DNA of 14,527 nucleotides from an uncultured Collinsella sp. (lineage in GTDB: Bacteria > Actinomycetota > Coriobacteriia > Coriobacteriales > Coriobacteriaceae). Under the pieces are notes generated by a model, which had not been told where the DNA came from, made no database searches, and saw only the letters and a list, made by a program, of their open reading frames with translations. The stretch is from NCBI GenBank assembly GCA_900544845.1, contig UQWV01000046.1, positions 1 to 14,527 of the forward strand. The letters run 5' to 3'. This document shows positions 1-9,901 of this stretch, in pieces (positions within the stretch are counted from its first letter, which is position 1; every line of letters begins with the position of its first letter). The translations under genes and the position numbers were made by a program.

Positions 1-318
1 CGCGAGGCCCAGATGCGCTCGGAGGCTTCTGAGGCGGCTCGCATTGCCTATGTGACGCAGGCCCGCACGCTTCGCGAACGCCGCGGCTCGTTTATCAAGA
101 TGGTTGTCATCTCCGCCCTTGTTGCGGCAATCTGCTCGCGCCTTCGTGGTACAGTTGGTGCGCTTGGGTTTTCGATCTCTACGGGCCTGGTGATCTGGGG
201 CGTGGTCGATGCGGTCATGCTGACCAGTCAGATCAAGGTACTCGACAAGCGCGCGATGGATATGATGCGCGCCCGCGACGCTGCCGCTAAGATCGCTGCT
301 GAGGCACAAGAACTGTAA
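1..318 (+). CDS. Small membrane protein, 5' end probably outside the window
   Basis: I do not recognise this family. The frame is open from the first base of the window, so the gene probably starts upstream; the first in-window ATG is at 13 and has no visible ribosome binding site. Counting from that ATG, a basic, helical N-terminal part is followed by two likely membrane segments at about residues 28-44 and 49-73, then a charged Ala-rich helix (KRAMDMMRARDAAAKIAAEA) that probably lies in the cytoplasm. It ends at TAA 316-318. The next gene follows after 30 bases on the same strand, which suggests co-transcription. It could be a subunit or accessory factor of a larger membrane system encoded upstream. 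Confidence that it codes is fairly high; function is unknown. Confidence 0.6.
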   Translation, partial: REAQMRSEASEAARIAYVTQARTLRERRGSFIKMVVISALVAAICSRLRGTVGALGFSISTGLVIWGVVDAVMLTSQIKVLDKRAMDMMRARDAAAKIAAEAQEL

Positions 319-348
319 CGACGCCAAACTCGATGGGAAGGTCTAAAG

Positions 349-798
349 ATGGCACAGGATATGCAGGACGCCGGTAACGTCTCCGCCGAGCTCGACGCCA
401 TGGTGTGCGATCTGATCGGCGCGTTCTTGGACGACCTTGCCGCCGGTGAAAACCCTGGCGTGGTCGTGGCAATTGAGGACGCCGCTTCCAACCGTTATCT
501 GGCGGCGCTCGATGAGGATGGCGAAGAGGCGTGCCTCGAGGCGGCCACCAACTTTATCTCCGAGCACAAGATGGGTCTTAAGGACGAGGGCCTGGGCCGC
601 ATCGCCCGCTATGCCATCGGCTACACCGGTTGTGTCGAAATTGACGGCGGCTATCACGACGCCTTACTCGTGAGCTTCTTCGAAACCACGCTCGAGAGCG
701 GTTTTTCGGCATACGTGCTGTATGAGGGCATGGGCGCCGGCGATGGTTTTATGTGGAGCGACCCTGAACCTGCAGGTGAGGAAACCCCTCTTATCTAA
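349..798 (+). CDS. Acidic hypothetical protein, 149 aa
   Basis: Function not recognised. ATG 349 is preceded by GGAAGG at about 335-340, a plausible ribosome binding site. The product is strongly acidic, has no signal peptide and no membrane segment, and is probably cytoplasmic. The middle has a compact alpha/beta look (a VVVAIEDAASNRYLAAL stretch, then GRIARYAIGYTGCVEIDGG). The tail is rich in Gly, Glu and Pro and may be disordered. It lies 30 bases after the preceding membrane-protein gene and about 117 bases before typA, so it probably belongs to the upstream transcript. Codon use is typical of the neighbouring housekeeping genes, with no sign of transfer. It is longer and better supported than the competing frames over the same bases. 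Confidence 0.7.
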   Translation: MAQDMQDAGNVSAELDAMVCDLIGAFLDDLAAGENPGVVVAIEDAASNRYLAALDEDGEEACLEAATNFISEHKMGLKDEGLGRIARYAIGYTGCVEIDGGYHDALLVSFFETTLESGFSAYVLYEGMGAGDGFMWSDPEPAGEETPLI

Positions 799-915
799 AA
801 TCGCTAAAATAAACGAGTTTTCGGTAAAAGGCTCAATATTCCCGCTGAGCGTTGTATCGCTGGGCGGGCCGCATACGCGTGCCGTTTGTATATGGATAGA
901 AGATAGGGGAACTAC

Positions 916-2754
<1,839 letters not shown>

Positions 2755-2784
2755 GCGCTGGGGCTTATAACCGCCAATAAGAAA

Positions 2785-2816
2785 GGGCGTCGACCGCAAT
2801 GGTCGGCGCCCTTTTT
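2785..2816 (+). terminator. Intrinsic terminator of typA
   Basis: An 11-bp stem (GGGCGTCGACC at 2785-2795 with GGTCGGCGCCC at 2801-2811, one G-T pair) closes a 5-base loop and is followed directly by TTTTT at 2812-2816. It lies 30 bases after the typA stop codon. Confidence 0.93.
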
Positions 2817-2845
2817 GGTGCAAGGGGACAGGTTACTTTGCACCA
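2817..2845. repeat. REP-like palindromic element, left copy
   Basis: Seven-base arms GGTGCAA (2817-2823) and TTGCACC (2838-2844) surround GGGGACAGGTTACT. The 16-mer at 2830-2845 recurs exactly, reverse-complemented, at 8705-8720. The element starts directly after the T-tract of the typA terminator. REP-type sequences mobilised by Y1 tyrosine transposases commonly sit just after terminators; the assignment here is an inference. Confidence 0.55.
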
Positions 2846-3177
2846 CGGTGGAGGGGGTTATCCCCCGAGCGGCTTTCCAGCCAAAGTAAAGTTGTTTAAA
2901 CATATACATAATTCCACAGGATATAACCGCTTTGATACAAAACCGTTAACAGATAAATATCAACTGGTATTACATTAAAAGACCTCTTTACCTGCGGTTT
3001 ACATGACTGGTATCTATATTGTATTTTATGCATTGTGGCATAGACGAACCGTCTTAGAAACTGCTCCCCAATGGGTTCTTGCAATGCGCTAGGTAGGTTC
3101 TCGTTGATGTTGGGGTTTGTGTTCGATCCGACGATTCGCCGTATTCCACACTGTGTTGTAGGAATTAAGGGGCAACT
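2846..3177 (+). promoter_or_regulatory. AT-rich intergenic region and leader of the pilus operon
   Basis: There is no gene in this stretch. It is clearly richer in A/T than its surroundings. Visible elements are a GC hairpin (GGGGG-TTAT-CCCCC, 2853-2866), a 10-bp palindrome TGTTTAAACA (2893-2902), a direct repeat ACTGGTAT (2963-2970 and 3006-3013), and an inverted pair CCCCAA/TTGGGG (3066-3071, 3110-3115) in the likely leader. Candidate promoters are TTGATA (2932-2937) with TAAATA (2954-2959), spacer 16, and TTTACA (2998-3003) with TATTTT (3022-3027), spacer 18. Neither is decisive. If either is correct, the untranslated leader is roughly 140-210 bases long. Confidence 0.45.
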
Positions 3178-6100
3178 ATGGACGCACACCGCTCGCGGTC
3201 GCTTGGTATGGCGGCCCTGATCTTCATTTTGATTAGCCTCACCGCCGCAGTTTTTCACGGCGCATCCCCCGTGCGCGCCGATGACGTTGCGAAGCCCGAT
3301 CCGATTGCGATCGATGGGGATACGGCGACGGTTGATGTCAGGCTGTATACCGATGAGCACCACACTCAAAAGCTCGAGGATCCCGTAACGTCCACTTCGA
3401 CGCTCTATGGAGCTTTCTCGGCACAATTCAAAGGCGGCAAGGCGCCTACGCCCGAGAAGAACATCGCTGTCTATAAGCTGCCCGACACCATTGTCGTTGA
3501 CGACAACGACGGCGGCGACCTCATGGAGGGTCCGGAAGCCACTGCCGCCAAGGCTGGCACGTGGAAGATTAAGGACAATAAGGTCATCTTTGCGTTTGAC
3601 AAAAACTGGCTTGCGTCAAACCCTGCGGAGATTTATGTCGGAGCCAATTTCTCGTTCGAGCTTGCAGGCAAGGGCACCGGCTCAGGCAGCAGCGCATCTG
3701 TCGTGTTCCCTGGTGTGGGAACGATCAAAATCCCTACCAAGGACGGCAAAGTCACGGGGACGAAGTCGGGGACCTTCTCCCAGGGCGCAGATGGCGTGGC
3801 CAAGGTTACCTGGACTGTTACGCTTACCGTAGAGTCGTATGCTACGGACGTTAGCTTCACTGATACGCTGGGCGACAACTTCGACTTTGTGAACGACAGT
3901 TTCAAGCTCGACGGCAAGAAGCTTGACTCCCAGCCGATGATCGACGGCCAGGTCGTAACCCTCGACAGCCTGGGCAACCTTTCCCAGGGCAACCACACGA
4001 TCACGTACGATACGGTGCTGAAGAGCGGCGTTGCCGCGAACGGCGGCGATTTGATCAAAGCTGAGAATACGGCAACGTGGAATTGGGCTGGCTCAAGCGA
4101 CAGCGATAACAGAACAGCTACGGCTGAGCCTGTTACATTCGGCTATGACATGATCAAGAAGTCCAATGGCTCAGGCACGCCGTCGGACATCAAGTGGACG
4201 GTCAAGCTCAACCAAGGCAAGCTCAAGGCCGACATGAGCGGCTACATGTTCACCGATAATCTGGACGGAAAACAGACGTATACGGGCAACTTTACGGTTT
4301 ACAAAGGCGACTCGGAGGCGAGCGGAGTCAAGATTTGTGAAAGAAAACTTGAACCTAAGGATAATTCCTTTTCCTATACGTTCCCGAACAACCTTGAGGA
4401 TAAGTACGCCACCTACTGCATCGTTTATCACACCAAGATGAACGACACGAGCTCGTACGACACTGTGCGCAACAGCGCGGCCATCGAGCGCGGAGGCTCC
4501 GTTTCCGGTAGCGATGATGGCAGTTTCACGCCGCAGCTGACGGGTGTTGTGCCGATCGCCAAGAGGCTCGTGAGATACGATGAGGCGGCGACGACGGGCA
4601 GGGCGACGTGGGAGACGAAGGTCGCGCTGAAGGCGATCGTCAATGCGGCCCATCCAGGCGAGGTGACGGTGAAAGACACGTTTCAGTCGGCATGGTCGCA
4701 GAAGCTTGGTGTCGACGAAAGCTCCATTACCATTAAAATCGGCAATACCAAGCTGGTTCCGGGCACCGACTGGAGACCAACGACCAGCTATCCGGGTAAT
4801 GAAACAAAGAAAAACTACGACCTCAAAATCATCGTTACCGACAACGTGAAAGCCGCTCTCGAGAACGAGGACTACGCCGTTATCACCTACGACACCACAT
4901 CAGAAGCGCTGTCGGGCTGGTACTCAAACTTCGCAGCGGTCGAAGCACCGGGCCTGAGACTACAGTGGCCGTTCACCGAACCCGTCAAGTACGTTGTCAA
5001 CCAAGAAACGGCGCCCGCGGTCGAGAAGCCGGAAACGGAGTCGAAGGTGTCTTGGGTTGAGAACTTCGATTGGCATACCGTTGACGGCTCGGATGAGAAG
5101 GGCGCCTGGATCGTCGACTGGACGGTGTATGCAAACCGCCAAAAGGGTAATAAGGGCGCAAATGGCGAGTTCGAATACTATGGAGCTGGAAAGCTGGGCG
5201 GGAAACCGCTGAATATCGTTGATAGCCTTCCGGATGGTATGAGCTATGTTGCGAATTCCGCAAAGTATACGCTCGTGCAGAACCCCTATGATAAACATAC
5301 GGGGCTTCATCGCGGAGGCGAGGCCAAGGAGGTCGTTACGGGTCGGACGCTCGCCGCCGACAACGTCAGCCGCAACGGCAATACGGTCACCTTCTCCATC
5401 CCCACGACTGAGCTTGAAAGCTATGCCGGCTACGCAAAGCTCACGTACAAGACGGCGGTCAAGCGCGGTGAGCTCGATACCTCCACAAACGAGGTGAAGT
5501 TCGCCAACAAGGCCAGCGCCGAGTCGGGAAGCAAGAAGTTCGAATCCGGCAGTGGCACCGTCACCATCAAGAACAACGTTATCAAAAAGACTGGTGAACA
5601 GGTCAGTAGTAGCAACCGCATTAAGTACACCATTCTTGTTAACGAGTCTGCCGTTGCCCTTAAAAACGGCACCGACTTCCTTGAGCTCGTCGATACCATG
5701 GATGCCAAGTGCACGCTGGTGCCGTCGACGCTTAAGGTCTATGAGTGGGTGTATGGTGCCTGGTCACCGCTGGCTGATAAGGACTATTCGTCGAAGGTGG
5801 AGCAGGTCAAGGATGAAACTGGCTCGCGTACGAAGTTGACGCTTAAGGTACCCGACAAGAAATACCTCCAGGTCGAGTATGAGGTTATCCCGACCGGAAA
5901 CCCTGGCAACAAGGTTCCTCTATCCAATACCGCCATGCTTACGGGTGTGAAGGACGGTTCTGCGACTGATGGTCAAACATGGGAAATTAAAAAAGCTTCT
6001 GCCAGCGCAGGTGGCAACGGCTACGGCATCACGATGACCAAGTATGACGCCCAGCAGGTCGGTGCGACGCTCGAGCGTGCGGAGTTTACGCTCTACAGCG

Positions 6101-6906
6101 TGAATATGGACCAGGTTGCAACGGTGGGTATCGAGAATGCAAGGACTAAGTTTGAAGCCGCCCCCACCGACGCCAACGGCAAAATCTCGTTTGGCGCAGA
6201 AGACAAGGCGATGGTAAATTGCGTGCTTTACCAGCTCGTGGAGACGAAAGCGCCTGACGGCTATGCCGCGGCGGCGCCCACGTGGATCATGCTTAAGGGT
6301 AATGCCGACGATGAGGAGTATCAAACTGAGCTCAATAAAGCGAAGAGCATCGTCAAAGACTCCGAAATCATCGGCGATGACAAAAAGGACGAGATCTGGA
6401 TCTACGACAATCGCCTAACGGGCTCTGCGGTTATTAAAGCAAAGAAAGTGCTTGAAGGTGGCACTTTCAAGGCGGGGCAGTTCTCGTTCGTGCTCAAGGA
6501 CGCCGAGGGCAAGGTGCTCCAGACGGTGACCAATAATGACAAGGGAAATGTCTCCTTTGACGTCAAGTACAACAAGGCGGGAACCTATACCTACACCATC
6601 TCCGAGGTCGAGCCCGAGGGCGCCGTCGACCATGTTAAAGATCACATCACCTATGACAGGACCGTGTACAACGTCACGGTTAAGGTAACTAATGGCACGG
6701 ACCAGCTCGACGCCCTAGTTACCTATAACGATGGCTCTCAGAATCCGCCGACCTTTACCAACAAGTACTCGACTACGCTACCTGAGGCGGGCGGGGCTGG
6801 CTTGACTATGACATATCTTGCCGGCGCTTCGCTGTTGTGTTTTGCCGCGACGTGGATGCATGCTCGTCGCCACCGTGGTCTTGATCGAGATGGTCGCCGT
6901 GAGTAA
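3178..6906 (+). CDS. Sortase-anchored multidomain pilin/adhesin, LPEAG signal
   Basis: This is a secreted, cell-wall-anchored surface protein of 1242 residues, probably the ancillary or tip adhesin of a sortase-assembled pilus. A signal peptide covers residues 1-34 (basic start, hydrophobic 11-26, likely cut at VRA|DD). About five adhesin-type Ig-like modules follow, beginning near 40, 318, 452, 610 and 795. A SpaA/CnaB module spans about 947-1080: Lys955, Glu1022 in LVETKAPDGY and Asn1078 are the likely isopeptide residues. A pilin isopeptide-linkage (FctA/Spy0128-like) domain spans about 1082-1198, with a Lys among 1087-1090, Glu1143 in ISEVEP and Asn1195 in FTNKY. The sorting signal is LPEAG at 1201-1205, then a hydrophobic stretch and a basic tail. 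AAGGGG sits before ATG 3178. The second pilin overlaps its 3' end. What it binds cannot be read from the sequence. Confidence 0.9.
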   Translation: MDAHRSRSLGMAALIFILISLTAAVFHGASPVRADDVAKPDPIAIDGDTATVDVRLYTDEHHTQKLEDPVTSTSTLYGAFSAQFKGGKAPTPEKNIAVYKLPDTIVVDDNDGGDLMEGPEATAAKAGTWKIKDNKVIFAFDKNWLASNPAEIYVGANFSFELAGKGTGSGSSASVVFPGVGTIKIPTKDGKVTGTKSGTFSQGADGVAKVTWTVTLTVESYATDVSFTDTLGDNFDFVNDSFKLDGKKLDSQPMIDGQVVTLDSLGNLSQGNHTITYDTVLKSGVAANGGDLIKAENTATWNWAGSSDSDNRTATAEPVTFGYDMIKKSNGSGTPSDIKWTVKLNQGKLKADMSGYMFTDNLDGKQTYTGNFTVYKGDSEASGVKICERKLEPKDNSFSYTFPNNLEDKYATYCIVYHTKMNDTSSYDTVRNSAAIERGGSVSGSDDGSFTPQLTGVVPIAKRLVRYDEAATTGRATWETKVALKAIVNAAHPGEVTVKDTFQSAWSQKLGVDESSITIKIGNTKLVPGTDWRPTTSYPGNETKKNYDLKIIVTDNVKAALENEDYAVITYDTTSEALSGWYSNFAAVEAPGLRLQWPFTEPVKYVVNQETAPAVEKPETESKVSWVENFDWHTVDGSDEKGAWIVDWTVYANRQKGNKGANGEFEYYGAGKLGGKPLNIVDSLPDGMSYVANSAKYTLVQNPYDKHTGLHRGGEAKEVVTGRTLAADNVSRNGNTVTFSIPTTELESYAGYAKLTYKTAVKRGELDTSTNEVKFANKASAESGSKKFESGSGTVTIKNNVIKKTGEQVSSSNRIKYTILVNESAVALKNGTDFLELVDTMDAKCTLVPSTLKVYEWVYGAWSPLADKDYSSKVEQVKDETGSRTKLTLKVPDKKYLQVEYEVIPTGNPGNKVPLSNTAMLTGVKDGSATDGQTWEIKKASASAGGNGYGITMTKYDAQQVGATLERAEFTLYSVNMDQVATVGIENARTKFEAAPTDANGKISFGAEDKAMVNCVLYQLVETKAPDGYAAAAPTWIMLKGNADDEEYQTELNKAKSIVKDSEIIGDDKKDEIWIYDNRLTGSAVIKAKKVLEGGTFKAGQFSFVLKDAEGKVLQTVTNNDKGNVSFDVKYNKAGTYTYTISEVEPEGAVDHVKDHITYDRTVYNVTVKVTNGTDQLDALVTYNDGSQNPPTFTNKYSTTLPEAGGAGLTMTYLAGASLLCFAATWMHARRHRGLDRDGRRE

Positions 6907-8551
6907 ACTGCACCGCCGCTTGTTGACCGTCATGATGGTGGCCATGACGACTATCCTCGCTTTTGCAGCGTCGCCCGAGACGGCCCGTGCTGCCGATGCC
7001 GGAGCCATCACGATTGGCGGCGACGTCGCGACGCAATACGATGCATACCAGCTCTTTTCGGCAACTGTTACCGATAAAGCCGGCTCCGATCAAAAGGTCG
7101 CGACGGACTTGGCGTGGGCGAGCGATGCAGCTCGTCAGGCTGTCCTTCCCGTTCTTTATGATGCGGAGTTTGATAGCTCGGCATCGACGGCGCAAGAGGC
7201 TGCCGAGTGGCTGAATGCCGACGGACATATGTCGACCGCTCTGGCGGCAAGGCTCGCCTGTGCGATTTGCAATGCAGGTGCCGCTTCTGTTCCCCTCAAC
7301 GCGGGCACGACGGCCGAGCTGCCCTGCGGCTACTGGCTCATCGTCGCCGACGACGACGCCATCGACCAGGGCGAGGCCGGCACCGCGCCGATCATGGCCC
7401 TGGTGGGCGGCGGCGCCGTCACCGTCAAGCCCAAGGCCGCGACCCCCAAGGTCGCCAAGCATGTGCTGGAGGACAGCACCGCCGCCTGGCAGAAGGCCGC
7501 CGACGCCACGGTCGCCGACGACCTGTACTGGCGCCTCTCGGCCACGGTCCCGGCGGGTCTTACCGCCTACGACACCTATACGGTGTGGTTCGTCGACACC
7601 ATGAGCGCGGGGCTCGACCCCTCCAAGGTGGCCGCGAGCATGCGCGTGTACGTGGCGGCGGGCGCAGACGGCGGCTTCGACGCCGTCTCGGCCGGCAAGG
7701 ACGGCCGCGTCGGCACCGAGCCCACTAAGGGCTGGACCGACATCACGGCCCAGTGCGCCACCAAGGTAGCGGCCGACGGCAAGACCTTCACCGTGCGCAC
7801 CGGCGACCTCATCGCCGCGCTCGGCGGGGCCGATGCCTTCACCGCGAGCGCCCGCGTGGTCGCCGTGTACAATGCGCCGCTCAACAGCGCATGCAACCAC
7901 GGCATCGCGAAGGGCAACCCCAACGAGGTCTACCTGCGCTACCCGCGCTCTCCCTTTGCCGACCAGTCCGGCGACGCCGGCTTCACCCGCACGCCGAGCG
8001 ATGACGCGTGCGCCTACACCTGGGGACTCAGTCTGATCAAGCGCTCAAGCTCGGACGATAAGCCGCTCGCGGGTGCCAAACTGCGCATCATCGACGACCG
8101 CGGTCGCATCCTAACGACTGACGGCTCGTGGTCGACGGATGCCGACGCGTGCATCACCACGGACGCGGATGGCCATGTGGAATTGAGCGGTGTGGACGCG
8201 GGTGTCTATACCGTCGAGGAAATCGCGGCACCCAAGGGCTACACCGCCTTTGAGGGCAAGCGTACGGTGACGGTTACGGCTGAGGGTCTGGACGTTAAAC
8301 AAGTGGCGACCGCGAAGCCCAAGGTGACCGTATCGGTCGAAAGCCCTCTGCGGGTTGATACCGCCGATGCCAGGACGGGTTCGATTGAGCTGTCGGTGCT
8401 CAACACCCCAAGAAAAGAAGCAGGTCGAGGCTTTATGCCCTCGACGGGAGATAGAACGTTGGTACTGGTGGCGGTTTTGGCTGCCATCGGAGTGGCGGCT
8501 ATTGTTGTCGCGCTCGTCATCAAGCGGGGAGGAGGTCGCCGTGAAATATAA
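6899..8551 (+). CDS. Backbone-type fimbrial pilin with D2 and SpaA domains, MPSTG signal
   Basis: This is the likely major (shaft) subunit of the pilus, 550 residues from GTG 6899. I chose GTG 6899 because it overlaps the stop of the upstream gene and the junction sequence GGTCGCCGTGA recurs at the next gene junction. ATG 6890 is a close alternative; ATG 6818 would add a hydrophobic piece that spoils the signal peptide. The signal peptide runs to about residue 31 (ARA|AD). After a first domain comes VTVKPK at 174-179, resembling the pilin motif whose lysine (here K179) is used by sortase C for polymerisation. A fimbrial D2-type domain follows (about 183-365). A SpaA/CnaB domain then has K381 and E441 in EEIAAPKGY as likely isopeptide residues. 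The sorting signal is MPSTG at 513-517, then a membrane segment and KRGGGRREI. Codon use is mosaic, with a very G/C-ending centre. Confidence 0.88.
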   Translation: MSKLHRRLLTVMMVAMTTILAFAASPETARAADAGAITIGGDVATQYDAYQLFSATVTDKAGSDQKVATDLAWASDAARQAVLPVLYDAEFDSSASTAQEAAEWLNADGHMSTALAARLACAICNAGAASVPLNAGTTAELPCGYWLIVADDDAIDQGEAGTAPIMALVGGGAVTVKPKAATPKVAKHVLEDSTAAWQKAADATVADDLYWRLSATVPAGLTAYDTYTVWFVDTMSAGLDPSKVAASMRVYVAAGADGGFDAVSAGKDGRVGTEPTKGWTDITAQCATKVAADGKTFTVRTGDLIAALGGADAFTASARVVAVYNAPLNSACNHGIAKGNPNEVYLRYPRSPFADQSGDAGFTRTPSDDACAYTWGLSLIKRSSSDDKPLAGAKLRIIDDRGRILTTDGSWSTDADACITTDADGHVELSGVDAGVYTVEEIAAPKGYTAFEGKRTVTVTAEGLDVKQVATAKPKVTVSVESPLRVDTADARTGSIELSVLNTPRKEAGRGFMPSTGDRTLVLVAVLAAIGVAAIVVALVIKRGGGRREI

Positions 8552-8594
8552 TTGCCCTTCTTGCTCAATGGCGTACTGCCTCCGTAGCGAGTGA
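8541..8594 (+). CDS. Possible 17-aa Cys-rich micro-ORF, maybe a remnant
   Basis: GTG 8541 follows GGGGAGGAGG (8526-8535) at a 5-base spacing, the best ribosome binding site of the pilus locus. It opens a frame of 17 codons, VKYNCPSCSMAYCLRSE, ending in TGA 8592-8594. It overlaps the pilin stop in the same way that the pilin start overlaps the gene before it. The CPSC motif is zinc-ribbon-like, but the peptide is too short to be a full domain. It may be a leader-like peptide, or the start of a formerly longer gene; a pilus sortase is what one would normally expect here. The operon terminator follows 67 bases later. Confidence 0.35.
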   Translation: MKYNCPSCSMAYCLRSE

Positions 8595-8660
8595 CGCACA
8601 GGCCTACCGACCTGATGATCATTGGTTTTGAAAAAGTTACAAGAGAACCCTCCAAGAAAC

Positions 8661-8700
8661 GCGGGGCACCCGGTCGACATGACCGAGTGCCCCGCTTCGT
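8661..8700. terminator. Hairpin terminator after the pilus operon, possibly bidirectional
   Basis: A 15-base stem with one mismatch (8661-8675 with 8681-8695, loop GACAT) is GC-rich and followed by a T-rich TTCGTTTGTT. On the other strand it is followed by GTTTCTT. It lies between the converging pilus locus and the minus-strand bactofilin-like gene and can serve both. Confidence 0.82.
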
Positions 8701-8704
8701 TTGT

Positions 8705-8730
8705 TGGTGCAAAGTAACCTGGCACCTTTG
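8705..8730. repeat. REP-like element, right copy
   Basis: The 16-mer at 8705-8720 is the exact reverse complement of 2830-2845. The flank (GGCACCTTTG) corresponds to the GGGGAC side of the left copy in a diverged form. Like the left copy it lies just after a terminator. Confidence 0.55.
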
Positions 8731-8743
8731 TGGTGGTTGGTGG

Positions 8744-9889
8744 CTAAGCGGTGGGGAGTCCTGGCATGTTAGCCGGCTGCTGCGGCTTGAGGTGGGCGTT
8801 GCGCCAGATGATCTGGATAACGTAGCCGAGCATAAAGACAAAGGCTACGCCGCTGATGAAGTCACCTACGAGGGGAAGCCCCGTGAGGGCGCCTGCGATT
8901 ACGCCACCAACGGCTGCCATGGCGTAGCGGTTCTGGCTGTGTCCGACCATGCGGGCAATCGCGCACCCCGCAAAGGCACTCGACACCAACGCGATGCCGA
9001 TAACACCGCACAAGAGGGCTCCGGCAAGCGACAGGCCGGCGATAGAGATAATCAGCAGTAGGACGGCGGGGACGATAGCAATCGTGCTCAGAAGACCGCT
9101 CACCCACAGGGGCATGGGGCGCTGGTGGAGCATGCCGGCGGCGCTGGCGGTCGCGCGCGGAAAGACGAGCTCGAGCAGCAGAGCGACAAAGCAGGTCGAG
9201 AGTGCCGCGGCGACGATACCGCCGATGACATCGTTAACGGTGGAAGTATCCTCGTTCTCGGTGCGGTCGATCTTGAGCGCGCCTACCTCGGCGCCTGCGG
9301 CACGCTCGGGGTCCTCGGAGACGTGCGCGTTCACGGTGCCGGAGATGTGGGCGTTCTTGCCCAGGATGAGCTTGTCGGCCCAAACCTCGACATCGCCCTC
9401 GACGGTGCCATCGATGGTCACCGTATCGCCCGCAAGCGCTGCCGACTTGGTGGAGCCGCGTAGGGCAACCGTCTCGCCTATCGCATAGAAACAGTTGGCG
9501 GTGCTGTCGGAATTGAGCACAACGTGCTGACCGACGACCGTGACGCTGCCATCAACCGTGGTCTTGGCGATATCGATAGTGCGTGCCGCCAAGCGGATGG
9601 CGCCGCCCACCGTGCAGTCGCGGATGGAGAGGCTCTCGCCTGCCGCAATTATGTCGCGGTCGATGGAGGCGTCGTCCAAGTTGAGGGCCTGACCGGCCCA
9701 GTACAGGTCGCCCTCGACGCCGGACGGATTAGAGTCGTTGTCGGTTGCAAGTACGTTGCCCGCCGTGTCCGTGCCGGCAAATGACGCCGTGGGAAGAGCG
9801 GTGAGCGCGAGCGCGATGAGCGCGAATGCCATAAGCAGGCAGCGACGCATCTTGTGTGACGGCGCCGCCGCGGTTTGATTGAAAGCCAT
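8744..9889 (-). CDS. Membrane protein with bactofilin-like repeat ectodomain
   Basis: The product has 381 residues. An N-terminal signal segment (about 14-38, likely cut at SFA|GT) is followed by a stretch of short beta-strand repeats (about 55-185). Their rhythm (GDLYWAG, GGAIRLAA, GSVTVVG, GDTVTIDGTVEGDVEV, GTVNAHV) is that of the polymer-forming/bactofilin beta-helix. About five membrane segments then follow (roughly 222-243, 262-285, 286-313, 322-340, 342-362), and a short Pro-rich tail. The repeat domain is therefore probably extracytoplasmic, unlike classical cytoplasmic bactofilins. AAAGGA at 9896-9901 with a 6-base gap supports the ATG at 9887-9889; Met14 has no ribosome binding site. 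An 8-bp inverted repeat abuts this site. The gene lies downstream of the TRIC-like gene, 107 bases apart, and may share its transcript. Its cellular role is unknown. Confidence 0.8.
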   Translation of the reverse strand: MAFNQTAAAPSHKMRRCLLMAFALIALALTALPTASFAGTDTAGNVLATDNDSNPSGVEGDLYWAGQALNLDDASIDRDIIAAGESLSIRDCTVGGAIRLAARTIDIAKTTVDGSVTVVGQHVVLNSDSTANCFYAIGETVALRGSTKSAALAGDTVTIDGTVEGDVEVWADKLILGKNAHISGTVNAHVSEDPERAAGAEVGALKIDRTENEDTSTVNDVIGGIVAAALSTCFVALLLELVFPRATASAAGMLHQRPMPLWVSGLLSTIAIVPAVLLLIISIAGLSLAGALLCGVIGIALVSSAFAGCAIARMVGHSQNRYAMAAVGGVIAGALTGLPLVGDFISGVAFVFMLGYVIQIIWRNAHLKPQQPANMPGLPTA

Positions 9890-9901
9890 GGTTGATCCTT
9901 T

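Noticed and set aside
2896..3426. Minus-strand open frame across the pilus leader
   Set aside because: It overlaps the signal-peptide region of the first pilin, has no supporting ribosome binding site and no recognisable protein features.
6818..6898. Upstream ATG 6818 as the start of the second pilin
   Set aside because: It would overlap the membrane anchor of the first pilin and put a second hydrophobic stretch before the signal peptide. GTG 6899 fits the repeated junction and gives a normal signal peptide.
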